Notes: generated from the sequence alone by a model not told the origin. A stretch of DNA of 64,000 bases from DASTFY01 sp963769115 (GCA_963769115.1 CAVYKN010000010.1:433748-497747), one strand, 5' to 3'; shown: positions 1-8,781, counted from the first letter of the stretch. Numbers and translations: made by a program.

Positions 1-2
1 CC

Positions 3-911
3 AACAGCCTGGCCAAGAAGGTGGCGGACACGACGGGCGACGCCAAGGGCCGCAGCTACTTCATCAACATCAAGGGCCCCGAGCTGCTCAACAAGTACGT
101 GGGCGAGACCGAGCGGCAGATCCGGCTGGTGTTCCAGCGGGCGAGGGAGAAGAGCGAGGAGGGCTGGCCGGTCATCGTGTTCTTCGACGAGATGGACTCG
201 ATGTTCCGCACCCGCGGCTCGGGCATCTCGTCGGACATGGAGTCCACGATCGTGCCGCAGCTGCTGGCCGAGATCGACGGCGTGGAGGGGCTGCGCAACG
301 TCATCGTGATCGGGGCCACGAACCGCGAGGACCTCATCGACCCCGCCATCCTCCGCCCCGGCCGGCTGGACGTGAAGATCAAGATCGAGCGGCCGAACGT
401 GGACGCGGCCCGGCAGATCTTCGGCCGCTACCTGACGTCCGAGATCCCGCTGGCCGCCGACGAGGTCGACGCGCTCGGCGGGGGCGACGCCGACGCCGCC
501 GTGCCGAAGATGATCGAATCGACGGTGACGGAGATGTACCGGGAGGACACCGACAACCGGTTCCTCGAGGTCACCTACGCCAACGGCGACAAGGAGATCC
601 TCTTCTACAAGGACTTCGCGTCGGGCGCCATGATCGAGAACATCGTGCGCCGGGCCAAGAAGCTGGCCATCAAGCGCTTCATCGCCGGGGGTGCCAAGGG
701 CATTCGCACGCAGGACCTCGTGGACTCCATCAAGCAGGAGTACAAGGAGCACGAGGACCTGCCCAACACGACCAACCCGGACGACTGGGCCAAGATCTCG
801 GGCAAGAAGGGCGAGCGGATCGTGTTCATCCGCACCCTGGTCAACGAGGCCAAGGACACCGTCCAAGGCGGCCGAGCCATCGAGCGCGCCGCCACCGGCC
901 AGTACCTCTGA
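3..911 (+). CDS. arc: Proteasome-associated AAA ATPase ARC/Mpa, C-terminal part
   Basis: The frame is open from the left edge, so the N-terminal coiled coil, OB domains and Walker A lie outside the window. What remains is the second half of an AAA module: Walker B (VIVFFDEMDSMF), the sensor region (GATNRED) and the arginine-finger segment (RPGRLDVKI), then the helical lid. The protein ends in GQYL, the C-terminal tail by which Mpa/ARC ATPases dock onto the proteasome alpha ring. The family unfolds pupylated substrates and feeds them to the 20S core in the cytoplasm. It lies 66 bp upstream of dop on the same strand, as expected for the Pup-proteasome operon. Confidence 0.95.
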   Translation, partial: NSLAKKVADTTGDAKGRSYFINIKGPELLNKYVGETERQIRLVFQRAREKSEEGWPVIVFFDEMDSMFRTRGSGISSDMESTIVPQLLAEIDGVEGLRNVIVIGATNREDLIDPAILRPGRLDVKIKIERPNVDAARQIFGRYLTSEIPLAADEVDALGGGDADAAVPKMIESTVTEMYREDTDNRFLEVTYANGDKEILFYKDFASGAMIENIVRRAKKLAIKRFIAGGAKGIRTQDLVDSIKQEYKEHEDLPNTTNPDDWAKISGKKGERIVFIRTLVNEAKDTVQGGRAIERAATGQYL

Positions 912-964
912 CGCAGGTGATCGCGGGGTTGTCAGGGGGGCGAGTCTGCGGACGAGGGTGCGGG

Positions 965-970
965 TAGGGT
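965..970 (+). promoter_or_regulatory. -10 box for leaderless dop transcript
   Basis: TAGGGT lies exactly 7 nt before the ATG at 978, and there is no Shine-Dalgarno in the gap. The upstream in-frame GTG at 969 would overlap this hexamer, which favours the ATG as the start. Inferred from spacing only. Confidence 0.45.
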
Positions 971-977
971 GCCCGCC

Positions 978-2463
978 ATGGCGATCCGCAAGGTGTGCGG
1001 CATCGAGACCGAGTACGGCATCGCCGTCCGGGGCGCCGACTCGAACCCGGTCGCGGCCTCGTCCGTGCTGATCAACGCCTACATCGCCACGCTCGACCGG
1101 CGGACGGTCTGGGACTTCGAGGACGAGAGCCCGGGCATCGACGCCCGTGGCTTCGCCGTCGAGGGCGCCCTGCCGCCCGAGGTCGAGACCCACCTCGTCA
1201 ACACCGTCCTCACGAACGGCTCGCGCTACTACGTCGACCACGCCCACCCGGAGGTCTCGACACCCGAGTGCATCGACGCCAAGGAGATCGTGGTGTTCGA
1301 CCGGGCCTCCGAGGAGGTCCTGAAGCGCTCGATGATCGCCGCCCGCAGCCTCCTGCCCGACGGCGCCGAGATCGTCGTCTACAAGAACAACTCCGACGGC
1401 AAGGGCAACAGCTACGGCTGCCACGAGAACTACCTGCTGAGCCCGCGAGCTGCCCTTCGGCCGCCTGGTCAGCCAGATCACGCCCCACTTCGTCACCCGC
1501 CAGCTCTTCTGCGGCGCCGGCAAGGTGGGCAGCGAGTCGCCCGGGGTCCCCAGCTCCGAGGTGCCCTTCCAACTCAGCCAGCGGGCCGACTTCTTCGAGG
1601 AGGAGGTCGGGCTGGAGACCACGCTGAAGCGCCCGATCGTCAACACCCGCGACGAGCCCCACTGCGACGGCCAGCGCTACCGCCGCTTCCACGTCATCGT
1701 CGGCGACGCCAACCGGAGCGAGGTAGCCACCTTCCTCAAGGTGGGCACGACGGCCATCGTGCTCTCGATGATCGAGGACGATCAGCTCCCCGTCGACCTG
1801 ACCCTGGCCAACCCGGTCGGCGCCATCCGCCAGGTCAGCCACGACCCCACCCTGACCCGCACCGTGGCGCTCAAGAGCGGCCGGCGGCTCACGGCGCTCG
1901 ACGTCCAGTGGCAGCTCCTCGAGCAGGCCCGCAAGTACGAGCGCGAGCGGGGCCTGGAGAGCGTCGGCGAAGAGGTGGGCGCCGAGACGCTGCGACGATG
2001 GGAAGAGGTCCTCGCCGGCTTGGAGGACGATCGGGCCAGCGTGGCCTCCGTGGTCGACTGGGTGGCGAAGGAGCGGGTCTTCGATGCCTACCGCGAACGC
2101 CACGGCTTGGAGTGGGACGACGCCCGGCTGCGGGCGATGGACATCCAGTACCACGACCTGCGCGACGACCGCTCCCTGTTCGACCGCCTCGGGCTCGAGC
2201 GGCTGTGCACGACCGAGGAGGTCGAGCGGGCCGTCACCGAGCCACCGACCACCACCCGGGCGTACTTCCGGGGCAAGTGCCTGCAGAAGTGGCCCAACGA
2301 GATCGTCGCCGCCAACTGGGACTCGATGGTGTTCGACGTCGGCCGTGACCCGCTGCGGAGGGTCCCGATGATGGAGCCGCTACGTGGAACTGCGGCCCAT
2401 GTGGCTAGGTTGATCAGCGACAGCACCTCAGCCGCCGACCTGCTCGAACGGCTGGGGGCCTGA
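978..2463 (+). CDS. dop: Deamidase/depupylase of Pup (Dop), split by a one-base frameshift
   Basis: Dop belongs to the glutamine-synthetase-like carboxylate-amine ligase fold. It deamidates the C-terminal Gln of Pup to Glu and removes Pup from substrates. The N-terminal half runs from 978 with the GIETEYGI motif and the active-site region YYVDHAHPE, whose Asp is the expected nucleophile. After GCHENYLL the frame breaks. The rest is read one base on, beginning about 1446 (RELPFGRLVSQITPHF), through RPIVNTRDEPH to LLERLGA and the stop at 2463. Removing one C from the CCC at about 1444 restores LLSRELPF, so a single-base insertion is the simplest cause. Pup here ends in Gln, so a working Dop should be required, which argues for a sequencing error. 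An alternative GTG start is at 969. Confidence 0.92.
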
Positions 2464-2490
2464 CCCCCACGAGGACGGGAACCGAGAACC

Positions 2491-2685
2491 ATGGCCGAAC
2501 AGCAGCGAAAGCAGCGAGCGGCGCCGTCACGTACCGATGAGGTGGTCGAGGAGGCGCCGGCCACGACCGAACGGGGAGACAAGCTCAAGGCGGAGCTTGA
2601 CGACCTGCTGGACGAGATCGACGAGGTCTTGGAGACCAACGCCGAAGAGTTCGTGAAGTCGTACGTGCAGAAGGGCGGCCAGTAG
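2491..2685 (+). CDS. pup: Prokaryotic ubiquitin-like protein Pup
   Basis: A 64-residue, highly charged protein with the typical disordered N-terminus and a central acidic helix (around residues 30-58) that binds the Mpa/ARC coiled coil. It ends in Gly-Gly-Gln. The terminal Gln means Pup is made in the inactive form and must be deamidated by Dop to Glu before PafA can ligate it to lysines. It lies 27 bp after dop and 12 bp before prcB in a single operon. Length and ending match the family exactly. Confidence 0.97.
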   Translation: MAEQQRKQRAAPSRTDEVVEEAPATTERGDKLKAELDDLLDEIDEVLETNAEEFVKSYVQKGGQ

Positions 2686-2697
2686 CCTGCGCCGCCT

Positions 2698-3489
2698 ATG
2701 TCCATGCCCCGCTTTGGTGCGAGTGATGACCCGGGCGCCAGCTTCGCGAACCTCCTGCGACGCGTGGGCCTGTCCCCCCATCCGGAGCTCGGCAGCGCCG
2801 AGGGGGTAGTGGAGCTGGACGTCCCGCACGCCACGACGTGCGTCGCGCTCTCCTACGCGGACGGCGTCGTCATGGCCGGCGACCGGCGGGCCACCGCGGG
2901 CAACCTCATCAGCAGCCGCACGATGGAGAAGGTGCTCCCGGCCGACCGCCACAGCGGTGTCGCCATCGCCGGAGCCGCCGGCCCGGCCATGGAGATGGTG
3001 AAGTTGTTCCAGTTGCAACTGGAGCACTACGAGAAGGTCGAAGGCACCCCGCTCAGCCTGGAGGGCAAGGCCAACCAGCTCAGCATGATGGTCAGGGGCA
3101 ACCTCCCCGCCGCCATGCAGGGGATGGTCGTCGTGCCGATCTTCGCCGGCTACGACGAGCGTCGGGGCCAGGGCAGGCTGTTCAGCTACGACGTGACGGG
3201 CGGCCGCTACGAGGAGAAGGAGCAGGTGGCCACCGGCTCCGGAAGCCTCCACGCGGGCACGGTCATCAAGGTGGGCTACCAGCCGGGGATGACCAGGGAC
3301 GCCGCCGTCGAGTTGTGCGTCAAGGCGCTGTGGGTCGCCGCTGATGCTGATTCCGCCACCGGTGGTCCCGATCCGCTGCGCGGTGTCTATCCCACGGTGG
3401 CCACGATCACCGCCGCCGGCTACGAGCGCGTGGGCGACGACGAGCTGCGGGCCCGCTTCGAGACGATCGCCGCCGAGGTGCGCACATGA
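2698..3489 (+). CDS. prcB: Proteasome beta subunit PrcB
   Basis: N-terminal nucleophile hydrolase forming the catalytic beta rings of the 20S core. A propeptide of about 45 residues precedes the predicted mature N-terminus at Thr46 (PHATTCVAL). The following VVMAGDRRAT block holds the Asp and Arg of the active-site neighbourhood. The residue before the catalytic Thr is Ala here, whereas most actinobacterial beta subunits have Gly (HGTT), so autoprocessing efficiency may differ. At 263 aa its length is normal. Its stop overlaps the prcA start (ATGA at 3486), consistent with coupled translation and equal stoichiometry. Confidence 0.96.
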   Translation: MSMPRFGASDDPGASFANLLRRVGLSPHPELGSAEGVVELDVPHATTCVALSYADGVVMAGDRRATAGNLISSRTMEKVLPADRHSGVAIAGAAGPAMEMVKLFQLQLEHYEKVEGTPLSLEGKANQLSMMVRGNLPAAMQGMVVVPIFAGYDERRGQGRLFSYDVTGGRYEEKEQVATGSGSLHAGTVIKVGYQPGMTRDAAVELCVKALWVAADADSATGGPDPLRGVYPTVATITAAGYERVGDDELRARFETIAAEVRT

Positions 3490-4169
3490 GCATGTCCTTC
3501 TACGTCGCTCCCGAGCAGATGATGAAGGACAAGGCGGACTACGCGCGCAAGGGCATCGCCCGGGGCCGTGCTCTGGTCGCCCTCGCCTACGACAACGGCG
3601 TCGCCGTCGTGGCCGAGAACCCGTCCAACAACCTCCGCAAGGTGAGCGAGATCTACGACCGCATCGCCTTCGCCGGCGTCGGTCGCTACAACGAGTTCGA
3701 CCAGCTGCGCGTGGACGGCGTGCGGGCCGCCGATCTCAAGGGCTACCAGTTCAGCCGGGACGACGTCGACGCCCGCAGCCTGGCCAACCGCTACGCCCAG
3801 CTCCTGGGCCAGGTCTTCACCCACGAGCTCAAGCCGATGGAAGTGGAGATCCTCGTGGCCGAGGTGGGGCAGACGGTGGCTGCCGACCAGCTCTTCCACA
3901 TCCTCTACGACGGCACCCTCATGGACGAGACGAACTTCAGCGTCCTCGGCGGCGACGCCGACGCGATCGCCCTGCGCATGCAGGAGGGATGGGCGGAAGG
4001 GCTGGACCTGGCCGCGGGGGTGAAGCTGGCCGTCGGTGCCCTCGCCGGGCCGGAGCGCACGCTCGGTGCCGACGACCTCGAGGTGGCCATGCTGGAGCGC
4101 AGCAACGCCCGCCGGTGCTTCCGCCGCCTCGACGACACCGCGGTGGCCGCGCTCCTCACCCAGGACTGA
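3486..4169 (+). CDS. prcA: Proteasome alpha subunit PrcA
   Basis: Structural alpha-ring subunit of the 20S proteasome, 227 aa. It forms the gated entry pore and the docking pockets for the ARC/Mpa GQYL tail. The N-terminus (FYVAPEQMMKDKADYARKGI) matches the gating segment and first helix of the family, followed by GRALVALAYDNGVAVVAENPS and the alpha-type fold. Translation is probably coupled to prcB through the 4-base ATGA overlap. It is the last gene of the arc-dop-pup-prcB-prcA operon and is followed by a GC-rich hairpin. Confidence 0.97.
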   Translation: MSMSFYVAPEQMMKDKADYARKGIARGRALVALAYDNGVAVVAENPSNNLRKVSEIYDRIAFAGVGRYNEFDQLRVDGVRAADLKGYQFSRDDVDARSLANRYAQLLGQVFTHELKPMEVEILVAEVGQTVAADQLFHILYDGTLMDETNFSVLGGDADAIALRMQEGWAEGLDLAAGVKLAVGALAGPERTLGADDLEVAMLERSNARRCFRRLDDTAVAALLTQD

Positions 4170-4189
4170 GACCCGGGCGGTCCGCCACC

Positions 4190-4224
4190 CCGGCCCAGCC
4201 GAGCGCGAGGTCGGCCTGGGCCGG
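4190..4224. terminator. Bidirectional hairpin between convergent genes
   Basis: Two arms of 13-14 bases, pairing CCGGCCCAG-CCGA with TCGGCCTGGGCCGG (one bulge), surround a short loop. The hairpin sits between the ends of prcA (+) and the DUF2007 gene (-). No U-run follows, so termination efficiency is uncertain. The position suits a shared terminator. Confidence 0.5.
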
Positions 4225-4236
4225 TTGGACCTCCGC

Positions 4237-4608
4237 TCAGCGCAGGACCAGCACCCGCACGAGCTCGGCCGAGGCCAGCGCCAGCAGACCGAGCACGCCT
4301 GCGCCGACGAGGAGCGCCCGCCGGTCCGATCGGTGCCGAGCGGCGACGGCCCGAGCCTCCTCGTCGTCACCGTCGCCGATCTCCTCGTCGAGCGGCGCGG
4401 TGGCGGCCAGCAGCGCCTGCGCTTCGGCCAGCTCTGACTCGGGCACGAAGACGTGCACGGGACCGAACGGGTAGGGCCCGTCCACGCCACCGCGCAGTTC
4501 CCACACGATGCCCTCCACGCCCAGACGGGCGGCCACGACCTTGGCCGTGAAGCCGTCGTCGGCGGTCATCAGTCGCACCATCCGGATCGGCTGGGCGAAG
4601 GAACTCAC
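4237..4608 (-). CDS. Small DUF2007-like signal-transducing protein with C-terminal membrane segment
   Basis: A 123-residue protein. The N-terminal half (MVRLMTADDGFTAKVVAARL, then VFVPESELAEAQALL) resembles the DUF2007 fold, a small ferredoxin-like domain of unknown ligand. A charged linker follows (EEARAVAARHRSDRR), then one predicted transmembrane helix (ALLVGAGVLGLLALASAELV) at the very C-terminus. The GTG start at 4608 is chosen because a TACCCT box lies 7 nt upstream; ATG at 4581 is an alternative. It is convergent with prcA and divergent from pafA. Its role in the proteasome system, if any, is unknown. Confidence 0.6.
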   Translation of the reverse strand: MSSFAQPIRMVRLMTADDGFTAKVVAARLGVEGIVWELRGGVDGPYPFGPVHVFVPESELAEAQALLAATAPLDEEIGDGDDEEARAVAARHRSDRRALLVGAGVLGLLALASAELVRVLVLR

Positions 4609-4615
4609 GCCGAAC

Positions 4616-4621
4616 AGGGTA
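4616..4621 (-). promoter_or_regulatory. -10 box for leaderless DUF2007 transcript
   Basis: On the minus strand TACCCT lies 7 nt before the GTG at 4608, with no Shine-Dalgarno. It is part of the window-wide leaderless pattern. Confidence 0.4.
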
Positions 4622-4661
4622 GTGCCGGGGTGCAGGCCATTGATCGGGGAGCGGTGGCGGG

Positions 4662-4667
4662 TACGGT
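4662..4667 (+). promoter_or_regulatory. -10 box for leaderless pafA transcript
   Basis: TACGGT ends 8 nt before the pafA ATG at 4676. The intervening bases (GACGGGCG) contain no clear Shine-Dalgarno. Confidence 0.45.
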
Positions 4668-4675
4668 GACGGGCG

Positions 4676-6034
4676 ATGGAGCGGCGCATCTTCGGGCTCG
4701 AGAACGAGTACGGGGTGACATGCACGTTGCGGGGCCAGCGCCGCCTCAGCCCCGACGAGGTCGCCCGCTACCTCTTCCGCAGGGTGGTCAGCTGGGGCCG
4801 GAGCTCCAACGTGTTCCTGGCCAACGGCGCCCGTCTGTACCTCGACGTCGGTTCGCATCCCGAGTACGCGACGCCCGAGTGCGACTCCATCTACGACCTC
4901 GTCGTGCACGACAAGGCCGGCGAGCGCATCCTCGAGCAGCTCCTGAGCTCCGCCGAGCAGCGCCTCCGGGAGGAGGGCATCCGCGGCGTCATCTACCTGT
5001 TCAAGAACAACACGGACTCCGCCGGCAACAGCTACGGCTGCCACGAGAACTACCTCACGAGCCGGCGCGACGACCTGGCCCACTACGCCGACGTGCTCAT
5101 CCCGTTCTTCGTGTCCCGCCAGATCTACGCCGGGGCAGGCAAGGTGCTGCAGACGGCCCGGGGCGCGGTGTACTGCCTGGCCCAGCGGGCCGAGCACATC
5201 TGGGAGGGCGTGTCGTCGGCGACCACCCGCAGCCGTCCGATCATCAACACCCGCGACGAGCCCCACGCCGACGCCGAGCGGTACCGCCGGCTGCACGTCA
5301 TCGTGGGCGACTCCAACATGAGCGAGTACTCCACCTTCCTCAAGGTGGGCGCCACTGCGGTGATGTTGCGCATGCTCGAGGACCAGAGCGTCGTGCTCCG
5401 GGACATGACCCTGGAGAACCCGATCCGCGCCATCAGGGAGATCAGCCACGACATCACCTGCCGCCGGCGGGTGCGGCTGGCCAACGGCCGCGAGGTCAGC
5501 GCGCTCGACATCCAGCGTGAGTACCTGGACCGGGCGCTGCGGTACGCGGATGCAAAGGGCCTCCCGCCGCTCGAACAGCGGGCGCTCGACATGTGGGAGC
5601 ACTGCGTCTCGACGATCGAGGACGAGCCGTTGAAGCTGGAGCGCGAAGTGGACTGGGTCATCAAGCATCAGCTCATCGAGGCCTACCGCTCCAAGCACGA
5701 CCTACCCCTCGGCCACCCCAGGGTGGCCCTCGTCGATCTGCAGTACCACGACGTCAGCCGGGACCGCAGCCTCTTCTACAAGCTGCAGGACCGGGGAATG
5801 GTCGACCGGATGTGCACGGACGCCGACATCGACGTCGCCATGGACACGCCGCCGCAGACGACGAGAGCCCGGCTGCGGGGCGAGTTCATCAAGCGGGCCA
5901 AGGAGCGCAAGCGCGACTACACGGTCGACTGGGTGCACCTGAAGCTCAACGACCAGGCGCAGCGGACGGTGCTGTGCAAGGACCCCTTCAAGAGCCGCGA
6001 CGAGCGGGTCGAGAAGCTGATCAGCTCGCTCTGA
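4676..6034 (+). CDS. pafA: Pup-protein ligase PafA
   Basis: A 452-residue paralogue of Dop that forms the isopeptide bond between the gamma-carboxylate of Pup Glu and substrate lysines, using ATP. Visible landmarks are the start RRIFGLENEYGV, the catalytic-Asp segment LYLDVGSHPEYATPE, FKNNTDSAGNSYGCHENYL, and RPIINTRDEPHADAERYRR for nucleotide and metal binding. Length is normal and the frame is intact, in contrast to dop. It is transcribed separately from prcBA, beyond the convergent DUF2007 gene. In mycobacteria pafB and pafC follow pafA; here a DUF3866 gene follows instead, 25 bp downstream. Confidence 0.97.
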   Translation: MERRIFGLENEYGVTCTLRGQRRLSPDEVARYLFRRVVSWGRSSNVFLANGARLYLDVGSHPEYATPECDSIYDLVVHDKAGERILEQLLSSAEQRLREEGIRGVIYLFKNNTDSAGNSYGCHENYLTSRRDDLAHYADVLIPFFVSRQIYAGAGKVLQTARGAVYCLAQRAEHIWEGVSSATTRSRPIINTRDEPHADAERYRRLHVIVGDSNMSEYSTFLKVGATAVMLRMLEDQSVVLRDMTLENPIRAIREISHDITCRRRVRLANGREVSALDIQREYLDRALRYADAKGLPPLEQRALDMWEHCVSTIEDEPLKLEREVDWVIKHQLIEAYRSKHDLPLGHPRVALVDLQYHDVSRDRSLFYKLQDRGMVDRMCTDADIDVAMDTPPQTTRARLRGEFIKRAKERKRDYTVDWVHLKLNDQAQRTVLCKDPFKSRDERVEKLISSL

Positions 6035-6059
6035 CCGGCGCAGCACCCGAGGCCCAACG

Positions 6060-7094
6060 GTGCCGAGCTTCGTCACGGCGACGGTGGCCGAGATCCTGTC
6101 CGAACGGCGGGGGCTGCAGCGGATCCGGTTGGACGACGGCGCACCGGCCATGGTCCTCACGGACCTGATCGGCCCGGTGGCGGCGGGCGACGAGGTCGTC
6201 GTGAACACCACCGCCGTCGAGCTCGGGCTGGGGACGGGCGGCTGGCACATCGTGCACTGGAACCTGACCCGCCGGGACTGGCGACAGGAGGGCGGCGGGC
6301 ACATCATGAAGCTCCGCTACACCAGCCTCCAGGCCGACGTGGGGGCGGCGGAGGAGCACCAGCCGGCGACGGGATGGCCGGACCTCGGTGGCCGGCCGGT
6401 GGTCCTCTGCAGCCTGCACAGCCAGGTCGGCGTGGTGGCGGCGGTGCTGGCTGACCTCGTCCCGGAGGCGCGGGTGGCGTACGTGATGACCGACGGTGGC
6501 GCGCTGCCGCTGGCGCTGTCGGATCTCGTGGCCGACCTGCGCGACCGCGGTCTGCTCGACGTCACCGTCACCGCCGGGCACGCCTTCGGTGGCGATCACG
6601 AGGCGGTCACGTTCCCCTCCGCGCTCGACGTGGCGATCCGGATCGGGGCGGCCGACATCGTCGTGGCCGGCATGGGCCCGGGCGTCGTCGGGACCGGTTC
6701 ATCGCTGGGCACGACCGCGCTCGAGCTGGCTCCCGCCATCGACGCCGTGGCCGCCCTCGGCGGCGTGCCGATCGTGGCCGCCCGCACGAGTGCGGCCGAT
6801 GCCCGCGTCCGCCACGCCGGCCTGAGCCACCACACGACGACCGCGCTGAAGCTGGCGGCGCGCCCGGCCGTGGTCGCCCACGCCGAGGGGACCGAGGGCT
6901 TCTCGGTACCCGAACCCCATCATCAGGAGACGGTCACCGTGCCGTCGGTGGCCGAGACCCTGGCCCGCCATCGACTCGACGTGCGCTCGATGGGCCGGGG
7001 CCCGGCGGAGGACCCGCTGTTCTTCTCCACGACCGCGGCGGCCGCCGTCCTGGCCGCCGATCGGCACCGGTCCCGGGGTACGGTGCCCGGGTGA
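6060..7094 (+). CDS. DUF3866 family protein
   Basis: A 344-residue protein with a GTG start just after pafA. It begins with a small beta-rich segment (TATVAEILSERRGLQRIRL) and continues with glycine-rich alternating structure (VVLCSLHSQVGVVAAVLA, VVAGMGPGVVGTGSSLG), typical of DUF3866, a family common in Actinobacteria and without assigned activity. Conserved-looking HAFGGDHEAVT and SHHTTTALKLA segments may be functional. Its stop overlaps the GTG of lepB by four bases, so the two are probably cotranscribed. No function can be assigned from sequence. Confidence 0.8.
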   Translation: MPSFVTATVAEILSERRGLQRIRLDDGAPAMVLTDLIGPVAAGDEVVVNTTAVELGLGTGGWHIVHWNLTRRDWRQEGGGHIMKLRYTSLQADVGAAEEHQPATGWPDLGGRPVVLCSLHSQVGVVAAVLADLVPEARVAYVMTDGGALPLALSDLVADLRDRGLLDVTVTAGHAFGGDHEAVTFPSALDVAIRIGAADIVVAGMGPGVVGTGSSLGTTALELAPAIDAVAALGGVPIVAARTSAADARVRHAGLSHHTTTALKLAARPAVVAHAEGTEGFSVPEPHHQETVTVPSVAETLARHRLDVRSMGRGPAEDPLFFSTTAAAAVLAADRHRSRGTVPG

Positions 7095-7762
7095 TCTCAC
7101 AGGAGCCGGGCGCCGGCGACCCGGGCTCCCTCCCCGACGACCTCGGGGCGCAGGATCTCGGGGAGCGGGACCTCGAGGACGAGGGATCCCCGGCCGAGGA
7201 GACCCCCAACCACCGCAGGGTCGGCCGGGCCGTGCGCGAGTGGATCCTCGTCATCGGCGGCGCGCTCGTCGTGGCCCTGCTCATCCGCACGTTCCTGTTC
7301 CAGGCCTACGAGATCCCTTCGCCGTCGATGGTGGACACACTCAACGTCGGGGATCGGGTGCTGGTCAACAAGCTGTCGTACAAGCTGCACGACGTGCACC
7401 GCGGCGACGTCGTCGTGTTCAAGCGCCCGCCGGGAGAGCCGGACCCCCAGATCAAGGACCTGATCAAGCGGGTGATCGGCCTGCCGGGGGAGACGCTCGT
7501 GTTCCGGGACTGCCGGGTCTTCGTCGACGGCAAGGCCCTGGTCGAGCCGTACGTCGAGGAGCAGTGCACCGACCCGCCGCAGGACACGGTCGATCCGGAC
7601 GGCGACGGCAGTGTCACGGTGCCCGACGAGATGCTCTTCGTCATGGGGGACAATCGCGGCGGCAGCTTCGACAGCCGCTACTTCGGCCCCATCACGGAGA
7701 GCAGCGTGGTCGGGCGGGCCTTCGTGATCATGTGGCCGATCGGCGACTGGGCCTGGTTGTAG
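7091..7762 (+). CDS. lepB: Signal peptidase I
   Basis: Membrane serine protease that removes signal peptides from exported proteins. An acidic, Pro/Gly-rich cytoplasmic tail (about 1-48) precedes one membrane helix (about 51-70). The catalytic Ser is in YEIPSPSM (Ser79) and the general-base Lys in DLIKRVIGLPGE (Lys126). GDNRGGSFDSRYFG forms the conserved box E. At 223 aa it is typical of an actinobacterial enzyme with a single anchor. The GTG start overlaps the DUF3866 stop. Confidence 0.95.
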   Translation: MISQEPGAGDPGSLPDDLGAQDLGERDLEDEGSPAEETPNHRRVGRAVREWILVIGGALVVALLIRTFLFQAYEIPSPSMVDTLNVGDRVLVNKLSYKLHDVHRGDVVVFKRPPGEPDPQIKDLIKRVIGLPGETLVFRDCRVFVDGKALVEPYVEEQCTDPPQDTVDPDGDGSVTVPDEMLFVMGDNRGGSFDSRYFGPITESSVVGRAFVIMWPIGDWAWL

Positions 7763-8743
7763 TCAGGCGGACGCGACCTCGTCCTCGAGATGCACCCGGA
7801 TGATCTCGTCGAACGAGGTCTCCGCCCTGAAACCCAGGCGTTCGGCCCTGGACGCGTCCAACGCCTTCGGCCAGGCCTCGATGATCCGCATGATCGCCGG
7901 ATCCGGTTCGTGGCGGATCAACCTCACCGCCTGATCACCCGCCGCACGACGCAACGCTTCGATCTGCTCCGCCACGGTCGCGCTCAGTCCGGGCATGGAC
8001 AGAGTGCGACGGGGGCCGACGAGATCCGACTGGAGGGTCGCCGCCCGCAGGCAGAACCCGACCGCCGCCCGTGGTGAGGCGTGCCAGTGCCGCACCGTCT
8101 CGGGCACGGGGAGGACGGCTTCCTGACCGGCGAGCGGCTCGCGCAGGATGGCGGAGAAGAACCCCGATGCCGCCCGGTTCGGCTTGCCGGGACGGATGCA
8201 GATCGTGGGCAGCCGGATCCCGACACCGTCGACGAAGCCGCGCCGGGTGTAGTCGGCGAGCAACAGCTCGCCGATCGCCTTCTGGGTGCCGTAGCTGGTG
8301 AGCGGCGTGGGGGCGAAGTCCTCCGGCGTCACGTCGGGCAGCGGCGCACCGAACACCGCGATCGAGGAGGAGAACACCAGCCGGGGGCGGTACCCGTCGG
8401 TCAGGTGCGCCGCTCGGATCGCCTCGAGCAGCGCGCGGGTGCCGTCGAGGTTGACCCGGTAGCCGAGCTCGAAGTCAGTCTCGGCCTCACCCGAGACCAC
8501 GGCGGCCAGATGGAAGATCACGTCCGGCCGGCTGGCGATGACGGCGTCGGCGGCACCGGGCTCGGACAGATCGCCGGCCCTGGCCACCCAGGTTCCCTCC
8601 CAGTCCGCCGGTCGGTCCGGTTCGACGAGATCGACCAGGCTGAGCTGGCCGATCTCGCTCTCGCCCAGGCGCCCGTCATCGGTCAGCCGGGCTACGAGCC
8701 TCTTACCGATCATCCCGGCAGCGCCGATCACCGCGACGTGCAC
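7763..8743 (-). CDS. denD: NAD-dependent sugar epimerase/dehydrogenase, DenD-like
   Basis: Extended short-chain dehydrogenase, 326 aa. The Rossmann motif GAAGMIGKR is at residues 7-15, and the catalytic pair is in SYGTQKAIGE (Tyr and Lys). The FSSSIAVFGAPLP, RLPTICIRPGKPN and VRHWHASPRAAVGF segments match D-erythronate dehydrogenase (DenD), which oxidises C2 of four-carbon sugar acids. No other sugar-acid catabolic gene is adjacent, so the substrate is tentative. It starts at GTG 8743 with a TACTCT box 7 nt upstream, and is divergent from the antitoxin gene. Confidence 0.8.
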   Translation of the reverse strand: MHVAVIGAAGMIGKRLVARLTDDGRLGESEIGQLSLVDLVEPDRPADWEGTWVARAGDLSEPGAADAVIASRPDVIFHLAAVVSGEAETDFELGYRVNLDGTRALLEAIRAAHLTDGYRPRLVFSSSIAVFGAPLPDVTPEDFAPTPLTSYGTQKAIGELLLADYTRRGFVDGVGIRLPTICIRPGKPNRAASGFFSAILREPLAGQEAVLPVPETVRHWHASPRAAVGFCLRAATLQSDLVGPRRTLSMPGLSATVAEQIEALRRAAGDQAVRLIRHEPDPAIMRIIEAWPKALDASRAERLGFRAETSFDEIIRVHLEDEVASA

Positions 8744-8750
8744 GTAGCGC

Positions 8751-8756
8751 AGAGTA
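8751..8756 (-). promoter_or_regulatory. -10 box for the denD-like gene
   Basis: Minus-strand TACTCT sits 7 nt before the GTG at 8743. The divergent antitoxin -10 is only 12 bp away, so both promoters are packed into 38 bp and could be co-regulated by the antitoxin. Confidence 0.4.
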
Positions 8757-8768
8757 GTTCATACGCGA

Positions 8769-8774
8769 TAGCGT
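8769..8774 (+). promoter_or_regulatory. -10 box of the toxin-antitoxin operon
   Basis: TAGCGT ends 7 nt before the antitoxin ATG at 8782. A short direct repeat (GCGAT, 6-nt spacer, GCGAT) overlaps it and could be an autoregulatory site. This is inferred. Confidence 0.4.
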
Positions 8775-8781
8775 TGCGATC

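Noticed and set aside
1441..1450. Programmed ribosomal frameshift in dop
   Set aside because: There is no slippery heptamer or downstream pseudoknot, the same kind of break occurs in ten unrelated genes, and several involve simple C or G runs. Sequencing error is simpler.
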